Assembly (NCBI GenBank): GCA_934132925.1
Contig: CAKPAL010000019.1
Location: forward strand, 1 to 14,330
Direction: 5' to 3'
Source of the DNA: an uncultured Bacilli bacterium
GTDB taxonomy: Bacteria > Bacillota_I > Bacilli_A > RF39 > UBA660
DNA: 14,330 bases
Both the position numbers and the translations under genes were made by a program. This document shows, piece after piece, positions 1 through 7,030 of this stretch. The notes beneath the pieces are model-generated. The model did no database searches and was not told where the DNA came from. It was given only the letters and a program-made list of their open reading frames with translations. Each line of letters starts with the position of its first letter. The stretch's first letter is position 1.

Positions 1-96
1 ATATCAAGATGGTAATTTTTATCTTTCATACTTTAGAAATAATAGTAAATAATAATAATGTAGTCTGTGAATACTATTTAGAAGGAGATGTATTTT

Positions 97-1089
97 ATGT
101 TTTTTAAAAAAATAAAAAACAATATTCTGCTTACATTAATATTTACACTACTTATTATACCCAATTATGCTTTAGCCTATTCAGATTATATAGTAGCGGG
201 CGGTGAGAATATTGGTATAGAACTTAATTCTAAAGGTGTTATTATTGTTGGTACTTATGAAGTTAATGGTATTAATCCTGCTAAAGAAGCAAATTTAAGA
301 GCAGGAGATAAAATCATTAAAATTAATGATAAAGAAGTTATTAATATTGAAGAAATGCTTAAAGTAATTGAAAATAGTAATAATAAAAGTAATATTAAAA
401 TCACTTACTTAAGAGGAAATAAGACTAATGATACCTCACTAAAATTAAGTAAATCTAATGACAATATTTATAAAACTGGCCTTTATGTAAAAGATAGCAT
501 ATCTGGAGTTGGGACTCTTACCTTTATTGATCCTAATACCAAGTTGTTTGGAGCCTTAGGTCATGAAATTATTGAAAAAAACACTGGTCAAAAACTAGAA
601 ATAAAAGATGGTAAGATATATAGTTCTACCGTTACTGGAATAACTAGAAGTGATATTGGCAAACCTGGTGAAAAAGCCGCTAGATACGATAGTAGTGATA
701 TCTTTGGTGATGTAAAAGAAAATACTACTAGTGGTATATTTGGTAATTATACTAGTACTATTCCTGATAAAAAACTATATAAAGTAGCTAAAGAAGATGA
801 AGTTAAAACAGGAAATGCTACTATCTTTACTGTCATAGATGGTAATACCATTGAAAGTTTTGCTATTAATATTTTAAGAATCAATAAAAGTACCACAAAA
901 AATATTCTATTTGAAATTACTGATAGTAGACTTCTTAAAAATACTGGTGGAATCGTTCAAGGTATGAGTGGTAGTCCAATTATTCAAAATGATTATATAG
1001 TAGGAGCAGTAACTCATGTAGTTGTAGATGATCCTACTAAAGGGTATGGTATATTTATTACAACTATGTTAGAGGAAGCAGAAAATTAA
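97..1089 (+). CDS. spoIVB: SpoIVB-type serine peptidase (S55 family), sporulation signalling protease
   Basis: In Bacillus, SpoIVB is made in the forespore, enters the intermembrane space and cleaves SpoIVFA, releasing the SpoIVFB protease that processes pro-sigma-K. Seen here: an N-terminal hydrophobic segment (about residues 8-27, ending ALA), a PDZ-like domain (about 35-110, with AGGENIGI and LRAGDKIIKIN), then the S55 domain. FGALGHEI supplies His156, ITDSRLL supplies Asp276 and QGMSGSPI supplies Ser291. The Asp-Ser spacing of 15 matches the known B. subtilis triad. The end GYGIFITTML is also typical. At 330 aa it is shorter than the roughly 425-aa Bacillus protein, mostly in the N-terminal part. 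An upstream ATG at 88 overlaps the Shine-Dalgarno GAAGGAG (81-87), so the ATG at 97 is chosen. It converges with xseB. Family assignment is secure; sporulation of this organism is inferred. Confidence 0.95.
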   Translation: MFFKKIKNNILLTLIFTLLIIPNYALAYSDYIVAGGENIGIELNSKGVIIVGTYEVNGINPAKEANLRAGDKIIKINDKEVINIEEMLKVIENSNNKSNIKITYLRGNKTNDTSLKLSKSNDNIYKTGLYVKDSISGVGTLTFIDPNTKLFGALGHEIIEKNTGQKLEIKDGKIYSSTVTGITRSDIGKPGEKAARYDSSDIFGDVKENTTSGIFGNYTSTIPDKKLYKVAKEDEVKTGNATIFTVIDGNTIESFAINILRINKSTTKNILFEITDSRLLKNTGGIVQGMSGSPIIQNDYIVGAVTHVVVDDPTKGYGIFITTMLEEAEN

Positions 1090-1112
1090 AAAGAGGAATA
1101 TTCCTCTTTCTT
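1090..1112. terminator. Bidirectional terminator between spoIVB and xseB
   Basis: A near-perfect palindrome (arms AAAGAGGAA and TTCCTCTTT) starts right after the spoIVB stop and is followed by a T-rich run on the + strand (CTTTT) and, read on the - strand, by TTAATTTTC. It can end transcripts from both convergent genes. Confidence 0.85.
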
Positions 1113-1343
1113 TTATTCACTAATAGTAAAATCTTCTAGTTTACCATTTTCTGTCATTATTTTATTTACTTTTTCTGATACCTTATTCAATTTATCTGAA
1201 CATTCTTTAGCTAATTTCATAGCTTCAGTATATTTATTTATTGCATCATCTAGTGGTACTTCACCACTTTCTAATTCTTTTACTATTTCTTCTAATAACT
1301 TTATTTTTTCTTCAAATGTCAATTCTTCTTTTTCTTTAGCCAT
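1113..1343 (-). CDS. xseB: Exodeoxyribonuclease VII small subunit
   Basis: Small subunit of exonuclease VII, which degrades single-stranded DNA to short oligonucleotides in the cytoplasm; several XseB chains bind one XseA. The 76-aa length is normal for the family. The signature LTFEEKIKLLEEIVKELESGEVPLDD (two amphipathic helices) followed by a second helix ending in KVSEKVNKI is characteristic. The ATG lies 2 nt after the xseA stop, and its Shine-Dalgarno (AGGTGA) is inside the last xseA codons, so the two are translated in a coupled way. It is the last gene of the nusB operon and ends 3 nt from the shared terminator hairpin. Confidence 0.95.
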   Translation of the reverse strand: MAKEKEELTFEEKIKLLEEIVKELESGEVPLDDAINKYTEAMKLAKECSDKLNKVSEKVNKIMTENGKLEDFTISE

Positions 1344-1345
1344 TT

Positions 1346-2623
1346 CTATTCACCTACCTTTATTATTTTACTAGTTACTTCACCATCTTTTAATGATATA
1401 TTAATAACATCATTTTCTTTAATCTTTTTAATACTAGATAATACATTATTATCTTTCTTAATAATAGCATATCCTCTATTTAAAGTATTAAGAGGATTTA
1501 ATACTTCTAATTTAGATATAATATGATCTAGTTTTTGACTACTATATTTATATAACATATCTGGATTATTTAATATATAACTATTACTATAAGTATATAG
1601 TTTTATCTTATTATCTTCTAATAACTTAGTTATACTTCTATTTAAATTGTCAATTAAAATATCTAGTTTTTGTTCTTTTATTTCATACATACTAATTGGT
1701 CTAGTTAATATATAACTATTTCTAATAGCATCTAATCTTTTATAATTAATACTTATAATATTATTTAAAGCTGTTGTACTTCTAGTACTTACAGTATTAA
1801 GATATGTAATAATAGTATTAATATCAGGTACGGCAAGTTCTGCTGCTGCCGTTGGTGTTGCCGCCCTTAAATCTGCTACATAATCAGATATCGTTACATC
1901 TATTTCATGACCAACTGCCGATATTACTGGCAACTCACTATCATAAATAGCTCTTGCTACAACTTCTTCATTAAATGGCCATAAGTCCTCTAACGAACCA
2001 CCACCACGACCTACTATTAATGTATCTATTCCATATATGTCTTTTACTTCATTAGCTAGTTTTATCTTATTTGCTATGTCATTAGCGGCATTCTCTCCTT
2101 GTACCAATGCCGGAAATAAGATTGTATTACATATCGGAAATCTTCTCTTTATTGTCGTTAATATGTCTTTAATAGCCGCTCCAGTAGAAGAAGTAACAAT
2201 ACCAATTGTATTAGGAACTCTCCTTATTTTTTTCTTTTTATCTTTATCAAATAAGCCTTCTTGTAATAATTTCTTTTTTAATTCTTCAAATGCCACATAT
2301 AAAGCCCCAATTCCATCAGGAGCCATATCTTCAACATAAATTTGATAAGCACCAGTAGCTTCATAAACATCTATTTTACCAGTAACTAATACTTTCATAC
2401 CATCATAAGGAGTAAATTTCAAATTTTTATTATTAAAAGAAAACATAACAGCCGCTATTCTAGATGTTTCATCTTTTAATGTAAAATAGTAATGTCCTCT
2501 AGAATGAGCCTTAAAATTAGATATTTCACCCCTTAAATATACTTTTTTAAGAAGTAAATCATCATTTATTATTTCTTTTATATACCTATTTACCTCTGTT
2601 ATAGTTATATAATTATCATTCAT
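1346..2623 (-). CDS. xseA: Exodeoxyribonuclease VII large subunit
   Basis: Catalytic subunit of exonuclease VII. Seen in order: an N-terminal OB-fold for single-stranded DNA (about 1-100, with VYLRGEISNFKAHSRGHYYF), then the nuclease domain with IGIVTSSTGAAIKDI (140-154), IVGRGGGSLEDLWPFN (203-218) and SAVGHEIDVTISDYVADLRA (235-254) followed by ATPTAAAE. The C-terminal third is helical and AT-rich, as usual for the coiled part that carries XseB. The 425-aa length is close to normal. A good Shine-Dalgarno (GAGGAGT) precedes the ATG by 6 nt. The gap to the upstream kinase-like gene is 19 nt. The conserved motifs are encoded by locally more GC-rich DNA than the C-terminal region, consistent with purifying selection. 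Confidence 0.97.
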   Translation of the reverse strand: MNDNYITITEVNRYIKEIINDDLLLKKVYLRGEISNFKAHSRGHYYFTLKDETSRIAAVMFSFNNKNLKFTPYDGMKVLVTGKIDVYEATGAYQIYVEDMAPDGIGALYVAFEELKKKLLQEGLFDKDKKKKIRRVPNTIGIVTSSTGAAIKDILTTIKRRFPICNTILFPALVQGENAANDIANKIKLANEVKDIYGIDTLIVGRGGGSLEDLWPFNEEVVARAIYDSELPVISAVGHEIDVTISDYVADLRAATPTAAAELAVPDINTIITYLNTVSTRSTTALNNIISINYKRLDAIRNSYILTRPISMYEIKEQKLDILIDNLNRSITKLLEDNKIKLYTYSNSYILNNPDMLYKYSSQKLDHIISKLEVLNPLNTLNRGYAIIKKDNNVLSSIKKIKENDVINISLKDGEVTSKIIKVGE

Positions 2624-2642
2624 ATATTTACTCCTCTCTTTA

Positions 2643-3467
2643 TTATTTTCTTTTTCTTTTATCTTTATTTATTTCTTTTATTATTCCATCAATTATTAAA
2701 TAATGTTTCATATAAGATAAAAACACTATATTCTTAAAGTTATCTCCTAGTGATATATTTTTATTATCTTCTACTTCTTTAAGTAATTCTTCCATTCTTT
2801 CAGGAGTAATTTTTTTATACATTTTTATAAATTCTTTATAATATAAATCGTTTGTAAGTAATAATCTTAAATTATTATATAAAGAATTATCTACTTCATT
2901 ATTCACTCTTAAATTAGTACTAGTAAAATTAAAAATCATACCAAAATCTGAGTATGGTGACAAATAAGCATTATCATCTCCTACTATAAGTTCATAATTA
3001 TATTTACCATTATCAATATTACCTAATAACAAATCTAACATATAATGTTTTATTACATCATTATATATTCTCTTTATTATTTCTTCTTTATTTTGATATC
3101 CTTTAAAATACATATTTAATGATAATAATATATTATCTAATGTCATATCTTTATTTCCTAGTATTTTATCAAATTTAACTAATAAATGATTAGGTATACG
3201 ATAATCTTTAGATAATAAACCTTTCATTTCTCTAGAAGTAGTCTTTATAACATATGGTTCATAACTGGTATGATTAATACTTAGATCATTTGCTACAATG
3301 TCTCCTAGTAATTCATAATTTATTCTATCTTGTTCTTCTTTAAAAAATAATTTCCTTTTACTTATATAAAAACAATCTTTATATCGTCCTAACGGAGTAA
3401 ATGTTCTATCTCTAACTAGTTCATTATATGATCTTTTATATTCATATACTTGATAATGATTATCCAT
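2643..3467 (-). CDS. HipA/CtkA-like kinase-fold protein in the nusB-xseA operon
   Basis: A 274-aa protein whose C-terminal half carries the signature of HipA/CtkA-type Ser/Thr kinases. LLLGNIDNGKYNYELI (147-161) aligns with the family's catalytic loop (LIGNxDRHxxNxxxL): Asp152 is at the catalytic Asp position and Asn157 at the metal-binding Asn. LSPYSDFG (169-176) aligns with the LAPxYDxG magnesium loop, giving Asp174. The N-terminal half has ELLGDIVANDLSI (52-64), like the family's ExLGxxIxxxLGI helix, and MKGLLSKDY (81-89). The His normally two residues after the catalytic Asp is Gly154 here. No HipB-like antitoxin is adjacent. The ATG overlaps the nusB stop by 8 nt, so it is coupled to nusB. 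The fold is inferred from motifs; kinase activity and target are unknown. Confidence 0.65.
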   Translation of the reverse strand: MDNHYQVYEYKRSYNELVRDRTFTPLGRYKDCFYISKRKLFFKEEQDRINYELLGDIVANDLSINHTSYEPYVIKTTSREMKGLLSKDYRIPNHLLVKFDKILGNKDMTLDNILLSLNMYFKGYQNKEEIIKRIYNDVIKHYMLDLLLGNIDNGKYNYELIVGDDNAYLSPYSDFGMIFNFTSTNLRVNNEVDNSLYNNLRLLLTNDLYYKEFIKMYKKITPERMEELLKEVEDNKNISLGDNFKNIVFLSYMKHYLIIDGIIKEINKDKRKRK

Positions 3468-3900
3468 TATTATCTTCTACCTCATGATATATCTTATCTA
3501 ATACACCATTAATCATTTTAGATACCTTTTCATCTGAATATTTTTTTGATAATTCTATTGCTTCATTTATACATACTAAATTAGGTGTATCTGTATATAA
3601 TAATTCATACACTGATATTCTAATAATAGCCTGATCAGTTAATCCTAATCTTTCTATTGTCCAATTCTCTAAATATTTAAGTATATTCTTGTCAATATCC
3701 TCAATATTATCTAATACACCATTAATTAATTCTTTTAAAAACTCTATGTTTATCTTTTTTCTATCTTCTAATTCAATATTTTCCATATATTCATTGATTA
3801 CTTCTTCAACTGAATAATTTATTTTATTCTTCTTATATAAAAATATTTGATATAGTATTGTCATTGCAGTTTCTCTTGTTATTGTTCTATTTGCTTTCAT
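3460..3900 (-). CDS. nusB: Transcription antitermination factor NusB
   Basis: NusB binds NusE (ribosomal protein S10) and boxA RNA in rRNA leaders to keep RNA polymerase from terminating early. The 146-aa length is normal. The C-terminal half is diagnostic: WTIERLGLTDQAIIRISVYELL (about 82-103), then INEAIELSKKYSDEK and the ending INGVLDKI. The N-terminal RETAMTILYQIFLY fits the first NusB helix. It is the first gene of the nusB > kinase-like > xseA > xseB unit, preceded by a strong Shine-Dalgarno (AAGGAGGTG, 3911-3918) about 11 nt before the ATG. nusB upstream of xseA-xseB is a common Firmicutes arrangement. Confidence 0.93.
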   Translation of the reverse strand: MKANRTITRETAMTILYQIFLYKKNKINYSVEEVINEYMENIELEDRKKINIEFLKELINGVLDNIEDIDKNILKYLENWTIERLGLTDQAIIRISVYELLYTDTPNLVCINEAIELSKKYSDEKVSKMINGVLDKIYHEVEDNNG

Positions 3901-3970
3901 ACTTCTTCACACCTCCTTACCATTTTATCACAAATATGAAAAAATTACTATAATAAATTGTTATAAAATG

Positions 3971-4004
3971 AAAAGAAAAAGCGAAAACCTAAAACTTTAG
4001 ATTT
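3971..4004 (-). terminator. Terminator of the D-Ala-D-Ala carboxypeptidase gene
   Basis: Read on the - strand, a 9-bp stem with one G-T pair (arms 4004-3996 and 3993-3985) is followed by TCGCTTTTTCTTTTC. The TAG stop of the gene (3991-3989) lies in the hairpin. The tight loop makes this moderately sure. Confidence 0.55.
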
Positions 4005-5137
4005 CCACTTACTATTTCTTTTAAATTTCTTAAATAAATAGTTATAATGCTTGCTTTATCAATATCATTCTTAACGGTAGCATCAATAGTAGATATAACC
4101 TTATTATCTTCTAGTATATCAATAGTACCAACCTTATCACCTTTTTTAACTGGAGCTACTATTTTATCAATATTAGTTTTATAAGTAATATTTTTTAATT
4201 CATCACTCTTTTTATTTAATATTGTAATATTTTCTTTAGGAATAATTTCTGTCATCAAATCTTTACCTAATTCAATTTTTCTTTTCTCAATGGTCGTTTT
4301 TTCATCAAGAATACTCTGAATCATATATACATTAAAACCATAATCTAACATTTTTGTTGTATCAGCACTTCTCTTATTAGCAGTTTCCTCTTTCATAACA
4401 ACTGTAATAAGTCTCATTCCATCTTTCTTCATAGTAGCGGTCAAACAATATCCTGCTTCATTAGTAAACCCTGTTTTTAAACCATCTACGCCTTCTTTAA
4501 ATCTTACTAATCTATTAGTATTAACAAGCCAAAAGGGACTTTTTGTATCTTTTCTTAAATAATCTTCATAAGTACCAGTAAACTCAAGTATCTTTTCATG
4601 TTTAACTAATTCTTTGGCTATTAAACTCATATCATAAGCCGATGAATAATGGTTATCCGCTGTTAATCCTGTAGCATTAACAAAGTTTGTATTCTTAAGA
4701 CCTAAATCTTTACCTCTAGCATTCATTCTTTTAACAAAAGCCTCTTCACTACCTGCTATTCGCTCGGCTAGGGCTACTACTGCATCATTTCCCGAAGCAA
4801 TAGCCACTCCCTTAAGCAAGTCCTCGACACTCATTTTTTCGCCAGCCTTTAAAAAGATTTGACTACCTCCCATACTAGAAGCTCTTTCTGAAGTTGTTAT
4901 CATCTCATCCCATTTCAAATTGCCATTTTCTATCTCTTCCATGATTAAAATCATGCTCATCATTTTGGTCATAGAAGCAGGGGCTAATTTTTCATCCTTA
5001 TTTTTCTGAAATAATATTTCACCTGTCGAAGCCTCAATCATAATTGCACTTTTAGCATTAGGGGCTAAATCCTCTACTTCGGCTTTTACCATTGGAATAG
5101 ACATTAATAAAAAGATAAATATTAATATTTTTTTCAT
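3989..5137 (-). CDS. D-alanyl-D-alanine carboxypeptidase, PBP5 family (DacA/DacF type)
   Basis: A low-molecular-weight penicillin-binding protein that removes the terminal D-Ala from peptidoglycan pentapeptides outside the membrane. Seen: a signal peptide (1-19, ending MVKA), then the peptidase S11 domain with SMTK (catalytic Ser55 and Lys58), SGN (115-117) and KTG (221-223), and a C-terminal PBP5-type domain ending in an amphipathic stretch (IYLRNLKEIVSGNL) typical of membrane anchoring. The frame can open earlier at a GTG (5146), but that GTG is part of the Shine-Dalgarno AGGTGAT, so the start is one of two adjacent ATGs (5140 or 5137). The 382-aa length is normal. Because the window carries sporulation genes, a DacF- or DacB-like spore cortex role is possible, but the sequence does not separate this from vegetative DacA. 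Confidence 0.93.
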   Translation of the reverse strand: MKKILIFIFLLMSIPMVKAEVEDLAPNAKSAIMIEASTGEILFQKNKDEKLAPASMTKMMSMILIMEEIENGNLKWDEMITTSERASSMGGSQIFLKAGEKMSVEDLLKGVAIASGNDAVVALAERIAGSEEAFVKRMNARGKDLGLKNTNFVNATGLTADNHYSSAYDMSLIAKELVKHEKILEFTGTYEDYLRKDTKSPFWLVNTNRLVRFKEGVDGLKTGFTNEAGYCLTATMKKDGMRLITVVMKEETANKRSADTTKMLDYGFNVYMIQSILDEKTTIEKRKIELGKDLMTEIIPKENITILNKKSDELKNITYKTNIDKIVAPVKKGDKVGTIDILEDNKVISTIDATVKNDIDKASIITIYLRNLKEIVSGNLKF

Positions 5138-5207
5138 CATAATCACCTAGTAAAAACTATGCAACTATATTCCAAAATATTAATACTTATCTCTTATAAA
5201 CCATCTT

Positions 5208-5312
5208 TTATCTTAATATATCAATCTTTTCTCTTTTAGTTATAGCACCAGTATACTTTGATACCCTATACTCATAAATATATATTTGTCCCTCTTTATC
5301 CAGTTTCTTCAT
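5208..5312 (-). CDS. Small 34-aa basic protein, translationally coupled
   Basis: A short reading frame beginning MKKLDKEGQIY and ending REKIDILR, with stop TAA at 5210-5208. Its ATG is only 2 nt after the TAG stop of the upstream putative lipoprotein gene, and the AGGT in that gene's last codons sits 8 nt before the ATG as a Shine-Dalgarno. The composition (Lys/Arg/Tyr-rich with a plausible beta strand IYIYEYRV) is protein-like rather than low-complexity, and it fills most of an otherwise unexplained 170-bp gap. I do not recognise the family. Its existence is inferred from spacing and composition. Confidence 0.5.
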   Translation of the reverse strand: MKKLDKEGQIYIYEYRVSKYTGAITKREKIDILR

Positions 5313-5314
5313 AA

Positions 5315-5821
5315 CTATTTACCTATACAAATATCTTCTTGTATTTGCCCCATTCCTAATTTATCAGTTTCTTTTATTTCTAATAACACACTTAAACTAT
5401 TATCACTTTTAATTTGATTATTAAAAGTACTATATTTTAACACATCATTAATATCGTTTAACTTATCTTTAGTAGTTCCCTTTAAAGAATAAGTAAACTC
5501 ATAATATTTATTTACTTCTAATTTTTTCTTTTGTTCACTACTTATTATATGAGCATAAGCTCCATGCATTTGAAATTTATCTAATATTACATAAGACATT
5601 TCTGGTACTTCTGCTATATAACCATCTAGTAAGTCTACTACTCTGTATGTTTGAGTAAAAGAACAATCATAATATACTTCTTTATCTATGTTATTATTAT
5701 CTTTAACTTTAACTTCTTCCTTTAATAATTTATCATTTTCATGATGTAAATATAAGTTACAACCCATTAGTCCTAATATAACTACTATTGATATAAGTAG
5801 TAGTCTCCTATCGGTATTCAT
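5315..5821 (-). CDS. Putative membrane-anchored lipoprotein, unknown function
   Basis: A 168-aa protein with a basic N-terminus (MNTDRR), a hydrophobic segment (about 7-20) and Cys21 in LMGC, close to a lipobox (Met at -2 is not ideal). After a short charged linker (22-48), the rest is a soluble domain of about 115 residues with no membrane segment, presumably outside the cell. No family recognised. The Shine-Dalgarno AGGAGAGTGATAAA precedes the ATG. A sigma-A-like promoter lies upstream, and the 34-codon ORF follows 2 nt after the stop. The alternative is a simple N-terminal membrane anchor rather than lipidation. Confidence 0.75.
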   Translation of the reverse strand: MNTDRRLLLISIVVILGLMGCNLYLHHENDKLLKEEVKVKDNNNIDKEVYYDCSFTQTYRVVDLLDGYIAEVPEMSYVILDKFQMHGAYAHIISSEQKKKLEVNKYYEFTYSLKGTTKDKLNDINDVLKYSTFNNQIKSDNSLSVLLEIKETDKLGMGQIQEDICIGK

Positions 5822-5847
5822 TTTATCACTCTCCTATTTCTACTTAT

Positions 5848-5876
5848 AATATATCATATTAGATAATATTATGCAA
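5848..5876 (-). promoter_or_regulatory. Probable sigma-A promoter of the lipoprotein gene
   Basis: Read on the - strand: TTGCAT (5876-5871), a 17-bp spacer, then TATATT (5853-5848), 27 bp before the ATG. Spacing is ideal and the boxes are reasonable, but AT-rich background makes such matches common. Confidence 0.5.
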
Positions 5877-5961
5877 TAATAATTTAAAAATTAGGTATAT
5901 GTAATAACAAAAAAATAATATAAGAGTAAAATATATTAGATATCACAAAGGAGGTATATTT

Positions 5962-6153
5962 ATGTATTATTATGGTGGATATTCAGGAGGATATAATACT
6001 GGTAGTAGTTGCGGATGTTCTAATACTATGAATTATTCATATCCTAGTTATGGATATGGTTATGGTAACTATGGTTATGGTAATAGTGCTGCTATTGTAT
6101 TAGTATTATTTATCTTACTAGTTATCATAATTGGTACTAGACTTGCTGCTTAA
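5962..6153 (+). CDS. YjcZ-like tiny transmembrane spore protein
   Basis: A 63-aa protein with a Gly/Tyr/Ser-rich N-terminal half (YYYGGYSGGY, CGC at 17-19, GYGYGNYGYG at 31-40) and a single C-terminal membrane helix (about 43-58, AAIVLVLFILLVIIIG). The helix matches the YjcZ/YczN tiny-TM family of Bacillus sporulation proteins, whose typical core is ALIVVLFILLIIVG. Function in that family is not well defined; members are found in spores. A very strong Shine-Dalgarno (AAAGGAGGT, 5948-5956) precedes the ATG. The gene stands alone, divergent from the lipoprotein gene, and is closed by its own terminator. I see no clear sporulation sigma-factor promoter upstream. The family call rests on the helix and the composition. 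Confidence 0.8.
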   Translation: MYYYGGYSGGYNTGSSCGCSNTMNYSYPSYGYGYGNYGYGNSAAIVLVLFILLVIIIGTRLAA

Positions 6154-6156
6154 TAT

Positions 6157-6179
6157 AAGGGATATATTCCCTTTTTTTT
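6157..6179 (+). terminator. Rho-independent terminator after the YjcZ-like gene
   Basis: AAGGGA and TCCCTT arms with a 5-nt loop, followed by a run of T, 3 nt after the stop codon. Confidence 0.85.
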
Positions 6180-6260
6180 ATTCATTCAGAAGCACTGCCC
6201 TTATAAAAAATAAAAGAAACAGATAATTAAAATTAAATTACCTGTATAAAAACACTAACA

Positions 6261-6296
6261 ATTTATTTATAAGACCATCACATTTTATAAATAAAT
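6261..6296. repeat. Inverted repeat in the gap before def
   Basis: Perfect 12-bp arms (ATTTATTTATAA and TTATAAATAAAT) around a 12-nt loop, extendable by a G-T and an A-T pair. It lies in the 290-bp stretch between the YjcZ-like gene and def, where I see no other gene or known RNA. The arms contain only A and T, so chance is possible; it has no T-run and is not a clear terminator. Confidence 0.45.
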
Positions 6297-6407
6297 ATTA
6301 TTAATTATGAAATATTTTTCTCCATCCTATCTTACAATTAAGTTTATCATAAAAATATATAATTTACAATAAGTTTTATAAATATTGTTTCTTTTTTTAC
6401 TATTTTA

Positions 6408-6416
6408 TGATAAAAT
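6408..6416 (+). promoter_or_regulatory. Possible extended -10 promoter of def
   Basis: TGATAAAAT fits an extended -10 (TGnTAtAAT with one mismatch), about 29 bp before the def start and upstream of its Shine-Dalgarno. No convincing -35 is present at normal spacing. It sits in a small palindrome (TATTTTA-TGA-TAAAATA, 6401-6417). Confidence 0.35.
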
Positions 6417-6444
6417 ATATTGGAAAACGAAAGGGATGAAGTTT

Positions 6445-6993
6445 ATGATTAGGACTAAAGATATATTAGATGAGAAAGATCCTAGAGTTAGAGCAAAGAA
6501 CTCTGATGTAGAATTTCCTTTATGTAACGAGTATAAAGATATAATACCTGAAATGTTAAAGCATTTAAGATATTCCCAAATAGAAAAATTATCAAAAAAA
6601 TATGACTTAAGACCAGGTATGGGATTAGCGGCTCCTCAAATGGGCATCAATAAAAACTTCTTTGTTGTTTGCTATGAAGTAAGTGATGGTAAGTTTGATG
6701 ATTATATTTTAATTAATCCTAAAATTATTTCTTATTCAGAAGAAATGATATATGCTGGTGAAGGTGAAGGATGTTTAAGTGTTAATAGAGAGGTTGAAGG
6801 TATTGTACCTAGACATGCTAGAATTACTGTAGAAGCTTATGATATGGATGGTAATAAACATAAATATCGTGTAAGAGAGGATTTAGCAATTGCTTTTCAG
6901 CATGAATTAGATCATTTAAATGGTGTATTATTCGTTGACTATATTGACCCTAAGGATCCATATAAAGATGCCGAATTATATCGAGAAATATAA
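6445..6993 (+). CDS. def: Peptide deformylase
   Basis: Removes the N-formyl group from nascent proteins; a metalloenzyme of the cytoplasm. All three family motifs are present: GMGLAAPQMG (58-67, with Gln65), EGEGCLSVN (106-114, metal ligand Cys110) and QHELDHLNG (152-160, HExxH with His153, Glu154 and His157). The longer N-terminal part and 182-aa length fit the Gram-positive type 2 enzyme. The frame is open back to 6385, but the Shine-Dalgarno AAAGGG (6430-6435) abuts the ATG at 6436 and lies 9 nt before the ATG at 6445, so 6445 is chosen. It is a single-gene unit, not next to fmt, converging with the gene ending at 7010 through a shared hairpin. Confidence 0.96.
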   Translation: MIRTKDILDEKDPRVRAKNSDVEFPLCNEYKDIIPEMLKHLRYSQIEKLSKKYDLRPGMGLAAPQMGINKNFFVVCYEVSDGKFDDYILINPKIISYSEEMIYAGEGEGCLSVNREVEGIVPRHARITVEAYDMDGNKHKYRVREDLAIAFQHELDHLNGVLFVDYIDPKDPYKDAELYREI

Positions 6994-7030
6994 AAGAAGA
7001 TATGTTATATTAGCATATCTTCTTTAATTT
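6993..7030. terminator. Bidirectional terminator between def and the gene ending at 7010
   Basis: Perfect 12-bp arms AAAGAAGATATG (6993-7004) and CATATCTTCTTT (7014-7025) with a 9-nt loop. On the + strand AATTTTCTTTT follows. The def stop touches the left arm, and the - strand gene's TAA (7012-7010) is in the loop. Confidence 0.85.

Noticed and set aside
20..40. CATACTTT as a sporulation sigma -10 before spoIVB
   Set aside because: The matching -35 is not convincing and the window starts too close to judge.
2037..2339. 100-codon + strand frame inside xseA
   Set aside because: Exactly antisense to conserved xseA motifs, no Shine-Dalgarno; a shadow of the real gene.
2643..3900. HipBA-type toxin-antitoxin module
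   Set aside because: The kinase-like protein has no adjacent small helix-turn-helix partner; its upstream neighbour is clearly NusB.
3922..3930. TGATAAAAT as an extended -10 for nusB on the - strand
   Set aside because: Transcription would begin inside the nusB Shine-Dalgarno, so it is unlikely to be the functional promoter.
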